Assembly: GCA_963826475.1 (NCBI GenBank)
Contig: CAWGXC010000003.1
Coordinates: forward strand, 186,001 to 250,000
DNA length: 64,000 nt
Direction of reading: 5' to 3'
From: RHKX01 sp963826475
GTDB taxonomy: Bacteria > Actinomycetota > Thermoleophilia > Solirubrobacterales > 70-9
Positions 42,945-51,599 of the stretch are shown piece by piece (the stretch's first letter is position 1; every line of letters starts with the position of its first letter). The notes beneath the pieces are model-generated. The model had not been told where the DNA came from. It searched no databases and saw only the letters and a program-made list of their open reading frames with translations. A program made the position numbers and the translations under genes.

Positions 42945-43262
42945 ATGGCACGAATCGTCGCACTCGTCACCGACCTGATGCTCGCCAGCCGCGTCGAGGG
43001 CTCCCTGCGGGCCGCCGGCCACGACGTGACGGTGCAGGGAACCGCGGGACCGGACGCCGCGAGCGCCGACGCGATCGTCGCTGATCTCGAGGCCGTGAAC
43101 GCCGCCGAGGTCGCCGCGATCGGACCGCCGACGCTCGGCTTCTACTCACACGTCGACGTCGACACGCGCCGGGCCGCCGAGGAGGCGGGCTTCGACGTGG
43201 TCGTCCCCCGCTCGCGCATGGCCCGGGAGCTTCCAGCGCTCGTCGAGAAGCTGATCTCCTAG
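42945..43262 (+). CDS. Receiver-like small protein
   Basis: A 105-residue protein built like a response-regulator receiver or Rossmann-type fold (ARIVALVTDLMLASRVEGSLRAAGHDV, DAIVADLE, GFYSHVDVDTRRAAEEAGFDVVVPRS). The phospho-acceptor Asp would be in VADLE but the acidic pocket at the start (usually DD) is absent. Probably not phosphorylated. Follows the preceding gene by 12 bases. Function unknown. Confidence 0.5.
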   Translation: MARIVALVTDLMLASRVEGSLRAAGHDVTVQGTAGPDAASADAIVADLEAVNAAEVAAIGPPTLGFYSHVDVDTRRAAEEAGFDVVVPRSRMARELPALVEKLIS

Positions 43263-44245
43263 GGACCGGAGGCCGTCAGGTCGAAGTCGAATGCCGCGTC
43301 CACATCGGGGCGCGCGTCCACGATTCCGTAACGGACTTCCCAGTCAGCCCACCTCTCGAGGGTCGGGCGACTCAGCTCCAGCGGCGGCGCGAAGGCGTCG
43401 CCGAGCGCATCGAGCTGCGCCGCCTGGTCGTCGCGGTTCAGGCCCGGGACGGCGGCGACGAGATCGTCGAGCGCGGAGTCCGGATCGGCAATCGCGTCCG
43501 CATAACCGGCGCGCAGGCCGGCGACGATGGAGGCCACCTCGGCCGGCTTGGCATCGAGCTCGTCGCGCGTCGTCACCAGGATGAGCTCGGGATAGCTGGG
43601 CGCCCCATAGTCGTCGACCCGGAACTCACGGGTCGGGACGCCGGCGCGCTTGAGCGCGACGCCCTCGACGTTCCAGAAGGCGGTTGCCGCGTCGACGCGG
43701 CCAGATGAGAGGGCGGCGACGGCCTGAAAGCCGATCGTGACGAGATCGGGCTCGACGGCGTCCTGGTTCGCCGAGTTCAGGATCGCCCTGACGACGGCGT
43801 CATCGGAGGGCAATCCCGTGACCCCGATCGTCGATCCGAAGAGGTCGGTGGGGGTACGGATCGCGTCGCGGTCGCCGGCGATCACCGCGGCCAGCGGTCG
43901 CTGGACGAGCGCGCCGATCCCGACCAGGTCGATTCCCTGCTCCCGAGCGATGGCGAGGTCGTGGATGTCCATCACCGCTATGTCGACGCGCCCGGCGCGC
44001 AGGAGCTTCGGCGCGTCGGTCGAGGAGCCGGGTTCCTGCACGGTCAGATCGATGCCGCGCTTCGTGAGCTCGTCGTCGGCCAGGGCCGCGTAGATCCCGG
44101 CGTGGACGGCGTTCGGCTGGAAGTCCAGGATCAGGGTCGCCGACGCGCCACCAGGGGGCACGTCCGGTTCAGCGCCGTCCCCGCCGCAACCGGCCAGCGC
44201 CAGCGCCGCGAGTCCGGCCGCCAGCGACGCGGCAATCCGACTCAT
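43259..44245 (-). CDS. ABC-transporter substrate-binding lipoprotein (NMT1/ThiY-like)
   Basis: A 328-residue lipoprotein; the lipobox ALAGC is near residue 19. The mature domain has ILDFQPNAVHAGIYAA and LLRAGRVDIAVMDIHDLAIA, the pattern of SsuA/ThiY-type binding proteins for thiamine precursors or sulfonates. No permease or ATPase gene is adjacent, so it is an orphan. The last four bases overlap the stop of the preceding + strand gene. Substrate unknown. Confidence 0.8.
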   Translation of the reverse strand: MSRIAASLAAGLAALALAGCGGDGAEPDVPPGGASATLILDFQPNAVHAGIYAALADDELTKRGIDLTVQEPGSSTDAPKLLRAGRVDIAVMDIHDLAIAREQGIDLVGIGALVQRPLAAVIAGDRDAIRTPTDLFGSTIGVTGLPSDDAVVRAILNSANQDAVEPDLVTIGFQAVAALSSGRVDAATAFWNVEGVALKRAGVPTREFRVDDYGAPSYPELILVTTRDELDAKPAEVASIVAGLRAGYADAIADPDSALDDLVAAVPGLNRDDQAAQLDALGDAFAPPLELSRPTLERWADWEVRYGIVDARPDVDAAFDFDLTASGP

Positions 44246-44317
44246 CTCTGCGACGTCAGGCTACTCAGTGATGCCGGGCGCGGCGGGAGGGCGGCGGCAT
44301 AGGTAGCCTCGATGGCG

Positions 44318-45544
44318 ATGGGGAGGCAGCGAACAGTCACGCGAATCGCATCCGCGCTCGCCGTGGCGGTTGCGGCCGGCGGGATCGCGGCGGCTTCACC
44401 CGCTGCCGAGGAACCGGCATCGTCCGGTGGCGTCTACATCGCGCTCGGCGACTCCTACACCTCGGGGCCGCTGGTCCCGATGCAGCACGGTGACCCGATC
44501 GACTGCGGCCGCTCCGATCACAACTACCCCTCGCTCGTCGCGGCAGCGCTCCAGCCGGCGGTCTTCGTCGACGTCAGCTGCGGCAGCGCCAAGACGAAGG
44601 ACATGACGGAGCCGCAGACCGGCCTGCCCGCCGGCGGGACCAATCCTCCGCAATTCGACGCCCTGCGCGCCGATGCGACGCTCGTCACGGTGGGGATCGG
44701 GGGCAACGACGCCGGGCTCGTCGGCGTCGCGGAGGAGTGCGCGCAGCTCGGCGCGACGGATCCCAACGGGACCGCCTGCCGCGACCATTACGCGCCCGGC
44801 GGGGTCGACAGCGTCGAGGCGAAGATCGAGGACGCCCGCCCGAAGATCGACGCCGTCCTGCGGGGAATCCACGCCGGCAGCCCGAACGCGAGGGTCGCGA
44901 TCGTGGGCTACCCCGACGTCCTGCCGCGCGACGGCACCAATTGCTACCCGATGATCCCGCTCAGCCCCGATGACGTCAAATACATCGACGGGCTGATCGT
45001 CCGGATCAACAAGATGATCGCCGAGGAGGCCGCGAAGAACGACGCGGAGTTCATCGACACCTATGACGACAGCATCGGCCATGACGCCTGCAAGCTGCCG
45101 CCTGATCGCTGGTTCGAGGGGCTCGCCCCCACCGAGCCGGCCTATCCGCTGCACCCCAACGCCAAGGGTCTGGCGAGCATGGGGAAGTCGGCGATCGCGG
45201 TGCTCAGCAAGCCGGCGCGCCCGGGTCGGCTGCCGATCGTCAAACACCTTCGGATCTCGCCGCACCGCGTTCACCGCAGGGGGAGGGTCGCGGTGAAGTT
45301 CCGCCTGAACAGGGAGGCCCGGGTGAATCTCACCCGCTCGAGACCGCTCAGGAAGGGCCGTCTCCCGCGCAATCGACCGGTCGCCCGGATTGCGGCCGTC
45401 CAGGGCCGGAACGTGATCCGGCTCAGTTCGAGGCGCCTCGGCCGCGTGCACGGCCGGTACGCGCTGGTCGCGACGGCGGAGACATCCGGCGGGCTCACCT
45501 CCTCCGCCACCTCCAAGTACCGGATTCCCAGAGGGCACCGATAG
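44318..45544 (+). CDS. Secreted SGNH/GDSL hydrolase with basic C-terminal domain
   Basis: About 408 residues, signal peptide ending near ASPA. The catalytic domain has GDSYTSGP (Ser), GIGGNDAG (Gly/Asn oxyanion) and PLHPNAKG (Asp-His dyad), the SGNH signature. Six or more Cys suggest disulfides. After residue 300 a basic domain of about 100 residues (LRISPHRVHRRGRVAVKFRL) follows, probably a wall- or polymer-binding module. TAGCCT at 44304-44309 lies eight bases before the ATG at 44318, which is why I prefer it to the ATG at 44312. Confidence 0.82.
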   Translation: MGRQRTVTRIASALAVAVAAGGIAAASPAAEEPASSGGVYIALGDSYTSGPLVPMQHGDPIDCGRSDHNYPSLVAAALQPAVFVDVSCGSAKTKDMTEPQTGLPAGGTNPPQFDALRADATLVTVGIGGNDAGLVGVAEECAQLGATDPNGTACRDHYAPGGVDSVEAKIEDARPKIDAVLRGIHAGSPNARVAIVGYPDVLPRDGTNCYPMIPLSPDDVKYIDGLIVRINKMIAEEAAKNDAEFIDTYDDSIGHDACKLPPDRWFEGLAPTEPAYPLHPNAKGLASMGKSAIAVLSKPARPGRLPIVKHLRISPHRVHRRGRVAVKFRLNREARVNLTRSRPLRKGRLPRNRPVARIAAVQGRNVIRLSSRRLGRVHGRYALVATAETSGGLTSSATSKYRIPRGHR

Positions 45545-45548
45545 GAAC

Positions 45549-46052
45549 TTGGCCGACGACGAGCTGATCGCCTTCATCGAGATCCCGAAGGGATCCCGCA
45601 ACAAGTACGAGTACGACGAGGAGCTCGACGCGATCGTGCTCGACCGCTTCCTCTCCTCCTCGACGGTCTACCCGGCCGACTACGGCTACCTGATCGGCCA
45701 TCGCGGCAAGGACGGCGATGAGCTCGATTGCCTCGTGCTGGTCTCCGAGCCGACGTTCCCGGGATGTCTGATCCGGGTCAAGCCGGTCGCCCTCTTCAAG
45801 ATGGAGGACGAGGCGGGCATCGACGACAAGGTGATCTGCGTGCCGGTCGATGATCCCGGCTGGAACACGCTCGAGGAGAAGGATGACATCACCGAGCAGC
45901 TCCAGCGGGAGATCTCTCACTTCTTCAGCGTCTACAAGGACCTCGAGGAGAAGACGGTGGACGTCGGCGGCTGGCACGATCGCTCGGAGGCGCTCGAGGT
46001 GCTCGAGGAGGCCCGCTCGGCGCACGAGAAGCACGAGGCCGAAGCGGACTGA
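45549..46052 (+). CDS. ppa: Family I inorganic pyrophosphatase
   Basis: A 167-residue soluble pyrophosphatase. IPKGSRNKYEYDEEL, SSTVYPADYGYL and DGDELDCLVLV contain the metal- and substrate-binding residues of the family; the DxDxxD core is intact. The start is TTG at 45549, with ATAGGAAC upstream. The SGNH gene ends 4 bases before it, so the two may be co-transcribed. It hydrolyses PPi made in biosynthesis. Confidence 0.92.
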   Translation: MADDELIAFIEIPKGSRNKYEYDEELDAIVLDRFLSSSTVYPADYGYLIGHRGKDGDELDCLVLVSEPTFPGCLIRVKPVALFKMEDEAGIDDKVICVPVDDPGWNTLEEKDDITEQLQREISHFFSVYKDLEEKTVDVGGWHDRSEALEVLEEARSAHEKHEAEAD

Positions 46053-46055
46053 GAT

Positions 46056-46068
46056 CGCCCATCGGGCG
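46056..46068 (+). terminator. Short hairpin after the pyrophosphatase gene
   Basis: CGCCC-ATC-GGGCG directly after the stop codon, followed by no T-run. Weak terminator candidate. Confidence 0.35.
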
Positions 46069-46188
46069 CCGCCGACCCGACCCATCGCCGCTGCGTACTA
46101 GACTGCCGCCGCTTGGCCGTGCCCCCGGCGCGGATCGCTTCATCTAGCCGGCGCCCTCGGGAAGCCGGTCAAAACTGGAGGTTTGAGA

Positions 46189-46956
46189 GTGCAGGATCGA
46201 GGACTCGCGGCCTATATCTCGGAGTTGGTCGGCACGTTCTTCCTGGTCTTCGTGATCGGGACCGTCGTCACCCTTTACGTCGCATCCGGCAGCAATGCCC
46301 AGTTCGGCTCGGATTTCGCAGTCGTCGGCCTGACGCAGGGGCTGATTCTGTTCATGCTGATCCAGGTGCTCGGCGGGGTCAGCGGTGCCCACCTCAATCC
46401 GGCGGTGACCGCCGCCGCGACGGTGCTGAAGCGGATCGACCCGGTCGATGCCGTCGTCTACGTGCTCGCGCAGCTCTCCGGCGGCGTGCTCGGCGCGCTC
46501 CTGGTCCGAGGACTGTTCCTCGACGAGGGCCGCGCCGGTGACTACGGCGCCGGACACATCACTCTCGTGGGAGGCAACTTCCAGGGCGCGATCGTTGAGG
46601 GAATCGGCACCTTCCTGATCGTCTTGGCGGTCGTCGCCGTGGCGCTCAACTCGCGCGCATGGCGCGACTGGGCACCGCTGACCATCGGCCTCACGTTCAC
46701 CGTCGCCGTATTCATCTTCGGACCCGTCACCGGTGGCTGCTTCAACCCAGCCCGCTGGTTCGGCCCGGCGCTGATCTCGGGCGAGTGGGGTGGCGTGTGG
46801 CCCTACATCGTCGGACCGCTGGTCGGCGCCTTGCTGGCAGCGGCGTTCTACCGCTTCGTGATCGTCGCTGGCGAGATCGAGGACGTCGTCGTTCAGGATG
46901 CCTCAGGCCGGGCCGCGTCCGGAAAGGTGCAGGTGGAGAAGGTTCCCGGCGCCTAG
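46189..46956 (+). CDS. Aquaporin/MIP-family channel
   Basis: A 255-residue membrane protein with six helices. Both NPA boxes are present: SGAHLNPAV in the first half and TGGCFNPARWFGP in the second. The pore is probably for water or a small solute. Start GTG at 46189, placed about seven bases after GGAGGT; an upstream TTG at 46183 is too close to that site. A strong terminator hairpin follows at 46983-47006. Confidence 0.9.
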   Translation: MQDRGLAAYISELVGTFFLVFVIGTVVTLYVASGSNAQFGSDFAVVGLTQGLILFMLIQVLGGVSGAHLNPAVTAAATVLKRIDPVDAVVYVLAQLSGGVLGALLVRGLFLDEGRAGDYGAGHITLVGGNFQGAIVEGIGTFLIVLAVVAVALNSRAWRDWAPLTIGLTFTVAVFIFGPVTGGCFNPARWFGPALISGEWGGVWPYIVGPLVGALLAAAFYRFVIVAGEIEDVVVQDASGRAASGKVQVEKVPGA

Positions 46957-46982
46957 TCGCCGAGGGACATCCAACTATCCGG

Positions 46983-47006
46983 ACGGGGCGCCTGCAGGCG
47001 CCCCGT
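46983..47006 (+). terminator. Perfect hairpin terminator after the aquaporin gene
   Basis: ACGGGGCGCC (46983-46992) and GGCGCCCCGT (46997-47006) pair exactly around TGCA. The whole 24 bases are a perfect palindrome. TCCCGTTCGGG follows. Confidence 0.75.
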
Positions 47007-47043
47007 TCCCGTTCGGGTGGCCCGATCGCTAGCTTCACGACCC

Positions 47044-49251
47044 ATGCGGCGCGTCACCTACTCCCGCAACCTCACGCTCTCGCTCTCGCGAACGTGCCGC
47101 TGTTACTGCAAGTACTGCGCGTTCGCGACCCATCAAGCGCACCTTCACGCGCCCGCCGAGGTGCTCGACCGCCTCGACGAGGCGAAGCGCCGTAACGTCA
47201 AGGAGCTGCTCGTCCTGACGGGCGAGATGCCCGAGGTCAACCCCATCGTCGCCGAGCGACTGGCGGCCTGGGGGCACAGCGATTTCACCTCCTACGTCGC
47301 CTGGACCTGCGAACGGGCGCTCGAGCGAGGGTTGCTGCCTCACACGAACATCGGCGTCGCCTCGCCCGAGGATCTCGGCCGTCTCCGCGCGGTCACCGCC
47401 TCTCAGGGCCTGATGCTCGAGTCGATCAGCGAGCGGCTGATGAACACCGTCCACGCCGGCTCACCGACGAAGCACCCCAAGGTCCGTCTGGCGGCCATCG
47501 AATCCGCCGGTGAGCTGAAGATTCCCTTCACCAGCGGGATCCTGGTCGGGATCGGCGAGACGGAGGACGAGCGCATCGCTTCGCTGGAAGTGCTCGCCGA
47601 CGTCCACTCCCGCCACGGCCACCTGCAGGAGGTGATCCTGCAGAACTTCGTCGCCCACCCCCGCTACTACGGGCAAGAGGTGGCTGACATCGCCGACGAG
47701 GCCTCCAGGCGCAGGTGGAGCGCCGCCTCCGCCGGCGAGGCCGGTCAGCAGGAGGTCGAGTGGCCGGAGTGGGCCGAGCCCGTGACGCTGGAGGAGATGA
47801 AGAGGCTCGTCGCCGAATCGCGACGGCTGATGCCTGACGTCGGGGTTCAGGTGCCGCCGAACCTCTCCGATTGGTGGCCGGACCTCCTCGACGCCGGCGC
47901 GACCGACCTCGGGGGGCTCTCCGCCAACGGCGATCACATCTCTCCCGAGCATCCCTTCCCGAGTCCGCATGAGGCCCGCAAGCGCCTGCGGCCGCGCGGC
48001 TACGCGCTCACCGAGCGCCTCTGCGTCTATCCGCAGTACATGAACGCCGAGTGGCTGGACCGCGACGTCCTCGTCGTGCTCGGGGACACCTATCCGACGT
48101 TCATGCCGCGCAAGCGGGGGCGAAATGGCGCCGGGATGCGCCCGGCGGTCAACGGGGAGCTGACCGCGGGCGCGATCGCCAAGGGGAGGGAGGGGGTCGC
48201 CCTCGATCCCGACGAGCTCGCCGCACTCTTCGCCGAGCAACGACCCGAGGCGATCGAGGAGATGCGCCAGGCGGCGGACGAGCTGCGCGCGGAGCTCGTC
48301 GGCGATCTCGCGACCTTCGTCGTCAACCGCAACATCAACTTCACGAACGTCTGCACCGTTGGCTGCGCCTTCTGCGGGTTCGGCCAGACCCGCCGCTCGC
48401 CCGACGCGTACCACCTGGAGGAGGACGTCTTCGCTGAGCGGATCCGCGAGGCGGTGGGGGTCGGAGCCACGGAGATCTGCATGCAGGGCGGGATACATCC
48501 CGACTACACGCTCGAGCACTACGGACGCTGGCTGGCGCTGGCGAAGGCGACCGCTCCCGACATCCACCTGCACGCCTACTCGCCGATGGAGGTCCACTTC
48601 ATGTGCGAGCGGTCGGGGCGCGACCCCGACTACGTCTTCGCCTACCTGCGGGAGCAGGGCCTCGGCTCCACGCCCGGCACCGCCGCCGAGGTCCTCGAGG
48701 ACGGGGTCCGGGCGCGGATCTCGCCCAACAAGCTTCCCGCCGGGCGCTGGGTCGAGATCATCGAAGCCTCCCACCGGGCCGGGCTTCGCTCCACCTCGAC
48801 GGTCATGTTCGGTCACATCGAGACGCCCGAGGAGCTGGCCGAGCACATGCGCGTCATCCGGGCGCTGCAGGAGCGCACCGGTGGGATCACCGAGTTCGTC
48901 CCGCTGAGCTTCATCCCGTACCACACGATGCTCGGCCGGACCCACGGCATCGAGGAGATCTCCGACGAGGAGAACCTCAAGCACACCGCCGTCTTCCGGC
49001 TCGCCCTCGGCCGGTCGATCACCAACCTTCAGGCCAGCTGGGTGAAGATGGGCCTCGACGCCGCCAGCGAGGCCCTCCGCTGGGGTGTCAACGACCTCGG
49101 CGGCACCCTCATGGAGGAGAGCATCTCGCGCATGGCCGGCTCTCAGCACGGGAGTCGCCTGGAGCCGGAGGATCTGATCGGCGCCGCTCGGAAGGCCGGT
49201 AGGAGGCCGGCGCAGCGGAACACGCTCTACGAGGTCCTCGAGACGTACTAG
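47044..49251 (+). CDS. fbiC: 7,8-didemethyl-8-hydroxy-5-deazariboflavin (FO) synthase, fused CofG-CofH
   Basis: A 735-residue bifunctional radical SAM enzyme, the actinobacterial FbiC arrangement. CofG half: TCRCYCKYCAF with the C-x3-C-x2-C cluster at residues 18, 22 and 25. CofH half: NVCTVGCAFCGF with the second cluster at about 437, 441 and 444. It makes the deazaflavin chromophore FO from an aminouracil and tyrosine. The ATG at 47044 is preceded by TAGCTT nine bases upstream, so it may be leaderless. Convergent with the cofE-to-npdG operon. Confidence 0.95.
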   Translation: MRRVTYSRNLTLSLSRTCRCYCKYCAFATHQAHLHAPAEVLDRLDEAKRRNVKELLVLTGEMPEVNPIVAERLAAWGHSDFTSYVAWTCERALERGLLPHTNIGVASPEDLGRLRAVTASQGLMLESISERLMNTVHAGSPTKHPKVRLAAIESAGELKIPFTSGILVGIGETEDERIASLEVLADVHSRHGHLQEVILQNFVAHPRYYGQEVADIADEASRRRWSAASAGEAGQQEVEWPEWAEPVTLEEMKRLVAESRRLMPDVGVQVPPNLSDWWPDLLDAGATDLGGLSANGDHISPEHPFPSPHEARKRLRPRGYALTERLCVYPQYMNAEWLDRDVLVVLGDTYPTFMPRKRGRNGAGMRPAVNGELTAGAIAKGREGVALDPDELAALFAEQRPEAIEEMRQAADELRAELVGDLATFVVNRNINFTNVCTVGCAFCGFGQTRRSPDAYHLEEDVFAERIREAVGVGATEICMQGGIHPDYTLEHYGRWLALAKATAPDIHLHAYSPMEVHFMCERSGRDPDYVFAYLREQGLGSTPGTAAEVLEDGVRARISPNKLPAGRWVEIIEASHRAGLRSTSTVMFGHIETPEELAEHMRVIRALQERTGGITEFVPLSFIPYHTMLGRTHGIEEISDEENLKHTAVFRLALGRSITNLQASWVKMGLDAASEALRWGVNDLGGTLMEESISRMAGSQHGSRLEPEDLIGAARKAGRRPAQRNTLYEVLETY

Positions 49252-49271
49252 AGGCGCCCGAAAGCCACCCC

Positions 49272-50018
49272 TTACCGGAAGAGATCGTCCTCCGCGGCCC
49301 TGATCAGCGCCGCGGCGCCGGGGCCATCCCCATCCGTCACCAGGTCGTCTCGGCCCCGGATGACCACGACCGGCAGGCCATTCGCCTTCTCCCGAGCGAG
49401 GTCGGCGGCGGCGGCCAGCTCGTCGGCGATCGCGATCTCGGTTGCCGCAAGCTCGCGGCCGTCGCGATCGGTCTCTCCTCGTTGATCATCGAGCGGGTCG
49501 AGCCCCGCGCAGCCGATTGCGACCTCGCTCTGGCCGACCCGCCAGGGGCGGCCGAAGCTGTCGGTGACGATCACCGCCACGTTGCGCCCGGTGACGCTTC
49601 GCAGCTCGGCTCGCAACCGTCGGGCGGAGGCGTCGGGGTCGAGCGGCAGCAGCAGGACGTCGCCACCGGGGCCGACGTTGGAGGAGTCGATGCCGGCGTT
49701 GGCGCAGACGAGCCCGCCGTTGGTCTCGACGATGAGAACGCGCTCCTCGCGGACGACCCTGCGACTCTCGCGCAGGATCAGCTCGACCAGCGCGGGATCC
49801 TTGCCGAGACGCGCGGCCAGCTCTCGAGCTCGCTCGGAGGCTTCGACGCCGGCGAGGCTCGCGTGCCTTCCCTCGGCCTTGGAGACGATCTTCTGGGCGA
49901 CCGTGACGATGTCGCCGTCGGCGAGCGCGGACCGCTCGGCGAGCAGCGATGCGAGGGAGTCGCCCTCTGCGACCTCCGGGATGCCCTCGACCGCGTGGAG
50001 CTCGAGCACCCCGCTCAT
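49272..50018 (-). CDS. cofE: Coenzyme F420-0:L-glutamate ligase (CofE)
   Basis: A 248-residue enzyme that adds gamma-linked glutamates to F420-0 with GTP. GDIVTVAQKIVSKAEGR is the first conserved motif; LVCANAGIDSSNVGP and VTDSFGRPWRVGQ carry metal- and nucleotide-contacting residues. It is CofE alone; the flavin reductase domain that makes mycobacterial FbiB longer is missing. Its ATG overlaps the cofC stop (ATGA), so it is translationally coupled. Confidence 0.92.
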   Translation of the reverse strand: MSGVLELHAVEGIPEVAEGDSLASLLAERSALADGDIVTVAQKIVSKAEGRHASLAGVEASERARELAARLGKDPALVELILRESRRVVREERVLIVETNGGLVCANAGIDSSNVGPGGDVLLLPLDPDASARRLRAELRSVTGRNVAVIVTDSFGRPWRVGQSEVAIGCAGLDPLDDQRGETDRDGRELAATEIAIADELAAAADLAREKANGLPVVVIRGRDDLVTDGDGPGAAALIRAAEDDLFR

Positions 50019-50668
50019 CGTTCGCGCACCCTCGGGATGGCGGATGCCGTGAACGGGGCCAGATCAGGCTCGGCCTGGAGCCGGCGGTCGAGCTCGTGGA
50101 GGTCGTCGAGGGTGTCGAGGTCCAGCGCGAGGGAGGCGATCTCCACGGCGCGTGCGCCCATGCCCGCGGCGCGCGCCAGCCCGAGGTGACGCTCGCGGCT
50201 GCCGGGCCCGAAGGCCGGCATGATCGCGTCGGGAGGGGAGAGGATGAGCCCGTTCGTGCCGCTTCCATGACGATCCGGAATCACTCCGACGGACCTCTCC
50301 GATTGCTCGGCCAGCGCGGCATCGAGCTCGCCGGGCACCAGCAGCGGGCAGTCGCCGGGCAGGATCGCGACGCACGTCGCGCCGGCCGCGATCGCGGTTC
50401 TGATCCCGAGCTCCGCCGCCTCGGAATGTCCTGCGTCCGCCGGGTCATCGACGACCCGCACGCCGGCTGACTCCGCCGCCGCGACGGCGATCGGCTCCCC
50501 GCTGACGACGATCACCCGCTCGAGCGCATTCGCTCCACCGAGAGCGACGAGCACGTCGCTCAGCATCGCCGCTGCCAGCGCCCGTCGCGCCTCGCCGGCA
50601 ACGGCTCCGGACAGGCGGCTCTTGGCGGCGCCGAAGCGCTTGATCGGAAGGATCGCGGTGGCGAGCAT
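50015..50668 (-). CDS. cofC: 2-phospho-L-lactate/phosphoenolpyruvate guanylyltransferase (CofC/FbiD)
   Basis: A 217-residue nucleotidyltransferase. MLATAILPIKRFGAAKSRL is the start of the family, with the GTP-binding Lys, and ILPGDCPLL is the metal Asp motif. It makes the guanylated activated side chain donor used by CofD. The ATG at 50668 is seven bases after the cofD stop. Upstream in-frame Met at 50743 lies within cofD. Confidence 0.9.
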   Translation of the reverse strand: MLATAILPIKRFGAAKSRLSGAVAGEARRALAAAMLSDVLVALGGANALERVIVVSGEPIAVAAAESAGVRVVDDPADAGHSEAAELGIRTAIAAGATCVAILPGDCPLLVPGELDAALAEQSERSVGVIPDRHGSGTNGLILSPPDAIMPAFGPGSRERHLGLARAAGMGARAVEIASLALDLDTLDDLHELDRRLQAEPDLAPFTASAIPRVRER

Positions 50669-50675
50669 CGCGATG

Positions 50676-51599
50676 TCAGCCGCCGAGCGAGCGCGCGTGA
50701 GCGAGAACGGCGCGCGCGACCTCGATGCGCCTCTCGCTCCCATCCATGAGCGTGTCGATCGCGGCGGTCGGCAGGCTCGCCGGGGGCGGGTCGGGATCGG
50801 CGGCGTCGACCACGAGGGCGTCGATCACGCCCTCGTAGGCGGCGGCGACACCGGATGCCGAGGGCTCGTAGCCCGCGGACCGCATGAACTTGTCGGTCGG
50901 CCCCTTGATCACCTTGCCGGCGACGAACGGGCTGACCGCCACGACCGGCGCGGCGGCCTCGGCGAGGAGCGTGCGCATTCCGGGAACGGCCAGGATCGGC
51001 CCGATCGAGATGACCGGGTTGGAGGGGCCGATCAGGATCACCTCGGCCTCCGCGATCGCCGCCGCCGCCTCGGGCGTCGGTCCGGCGGCGTCGATGCCGG
51101 CGAACTCGACCTCCTCGACCGCAGGCTTGGCGCCGTCGCGCACGAGGTAGCTCTGGAACTCCTGCCAGCCGGCGGAGGTGCGGATGCGGGTGCGTACGGG
51201 CTCGTCGCACATCGGCAGCACGCGGCCGGTGACCCCGAGCGCCGCGGCGACATCCAGCTGGATCGTGGTCTGACGGTCCCCCGCATCGAGCCGCCGTCGG
51301 CGCTCGAGGCACGTCGCGAGGTCGAGATCGGAGAGCCCGAACCAGCCCGGTGCGCCGAGCTGCTTCATCCGCTCGAAGACCTTGAAGGAATCACCCGCGA
51401 TTCCCCATCCCCGGTCTGCGTCGATGTCGCCGCTGAGCCAGTAGGTACAGAGGTCGGGGTCGGGCGAGACGTGCACGCCGAGTGCTTCGACGTCGTCGCC
51501 GGTGTTGGCGACGACGCTCAGCCCTGAGCCGACGATCTCCTGCAGGCCGGCGGCGAGCTTGGCCCCGCCGGTCCCGCCGGCGAGACAGACGACGTTCAC
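50676..51599 (-). CDS. cofD: 2-phospho-L-lactate transferase (CofD/FbiA)
   Basis: A 307-residue enzyme that joins FO to the activated phospholactate or PEP. LAGGTGGAKLA is the N-terminal nucleotide motif; ANTGDDVEALGVHVSPDPD and LIGPSNPVISIGPIL (key part GPSNPVISIGP) are family-diagnostic. The start overlaps the stop of npdG by ATGA. Confidence 0.95.
   Translation of the reverse strand: MNVVCLAGGTGGAKLAAGLQEIVGSGLSVVANTGDDVEALGVHVSPDPDLCTYWLSGDIDADRGWGIAGDSFKVFERMKQLGAPGWFGLSDLDLATCLERRRRLDAGDRQTTIQLDVAAALGVTGRVLPMCDEPVRTRIRTSAGWQEFQSYLVRDGAKPAVEEVEFAGIDAAGPTPEAAAAIAEAEVILIGPSNPVISIGPILAVPGMRTLLAEAAAPVVAVSPFVAGKVIKGPTDKFMRSAGYEPSASGVAAAYEGVIDALVVDAADPDPPPASLPTAAIDTLMDGSERRIEVARAVLAHARSLGG

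Noticed and set aside
47461..49149. A 562-codon open frame on the minus strand
   Set aside because: Antisense to fbiC, whose two radical SAM clusters are certain. Shadow.
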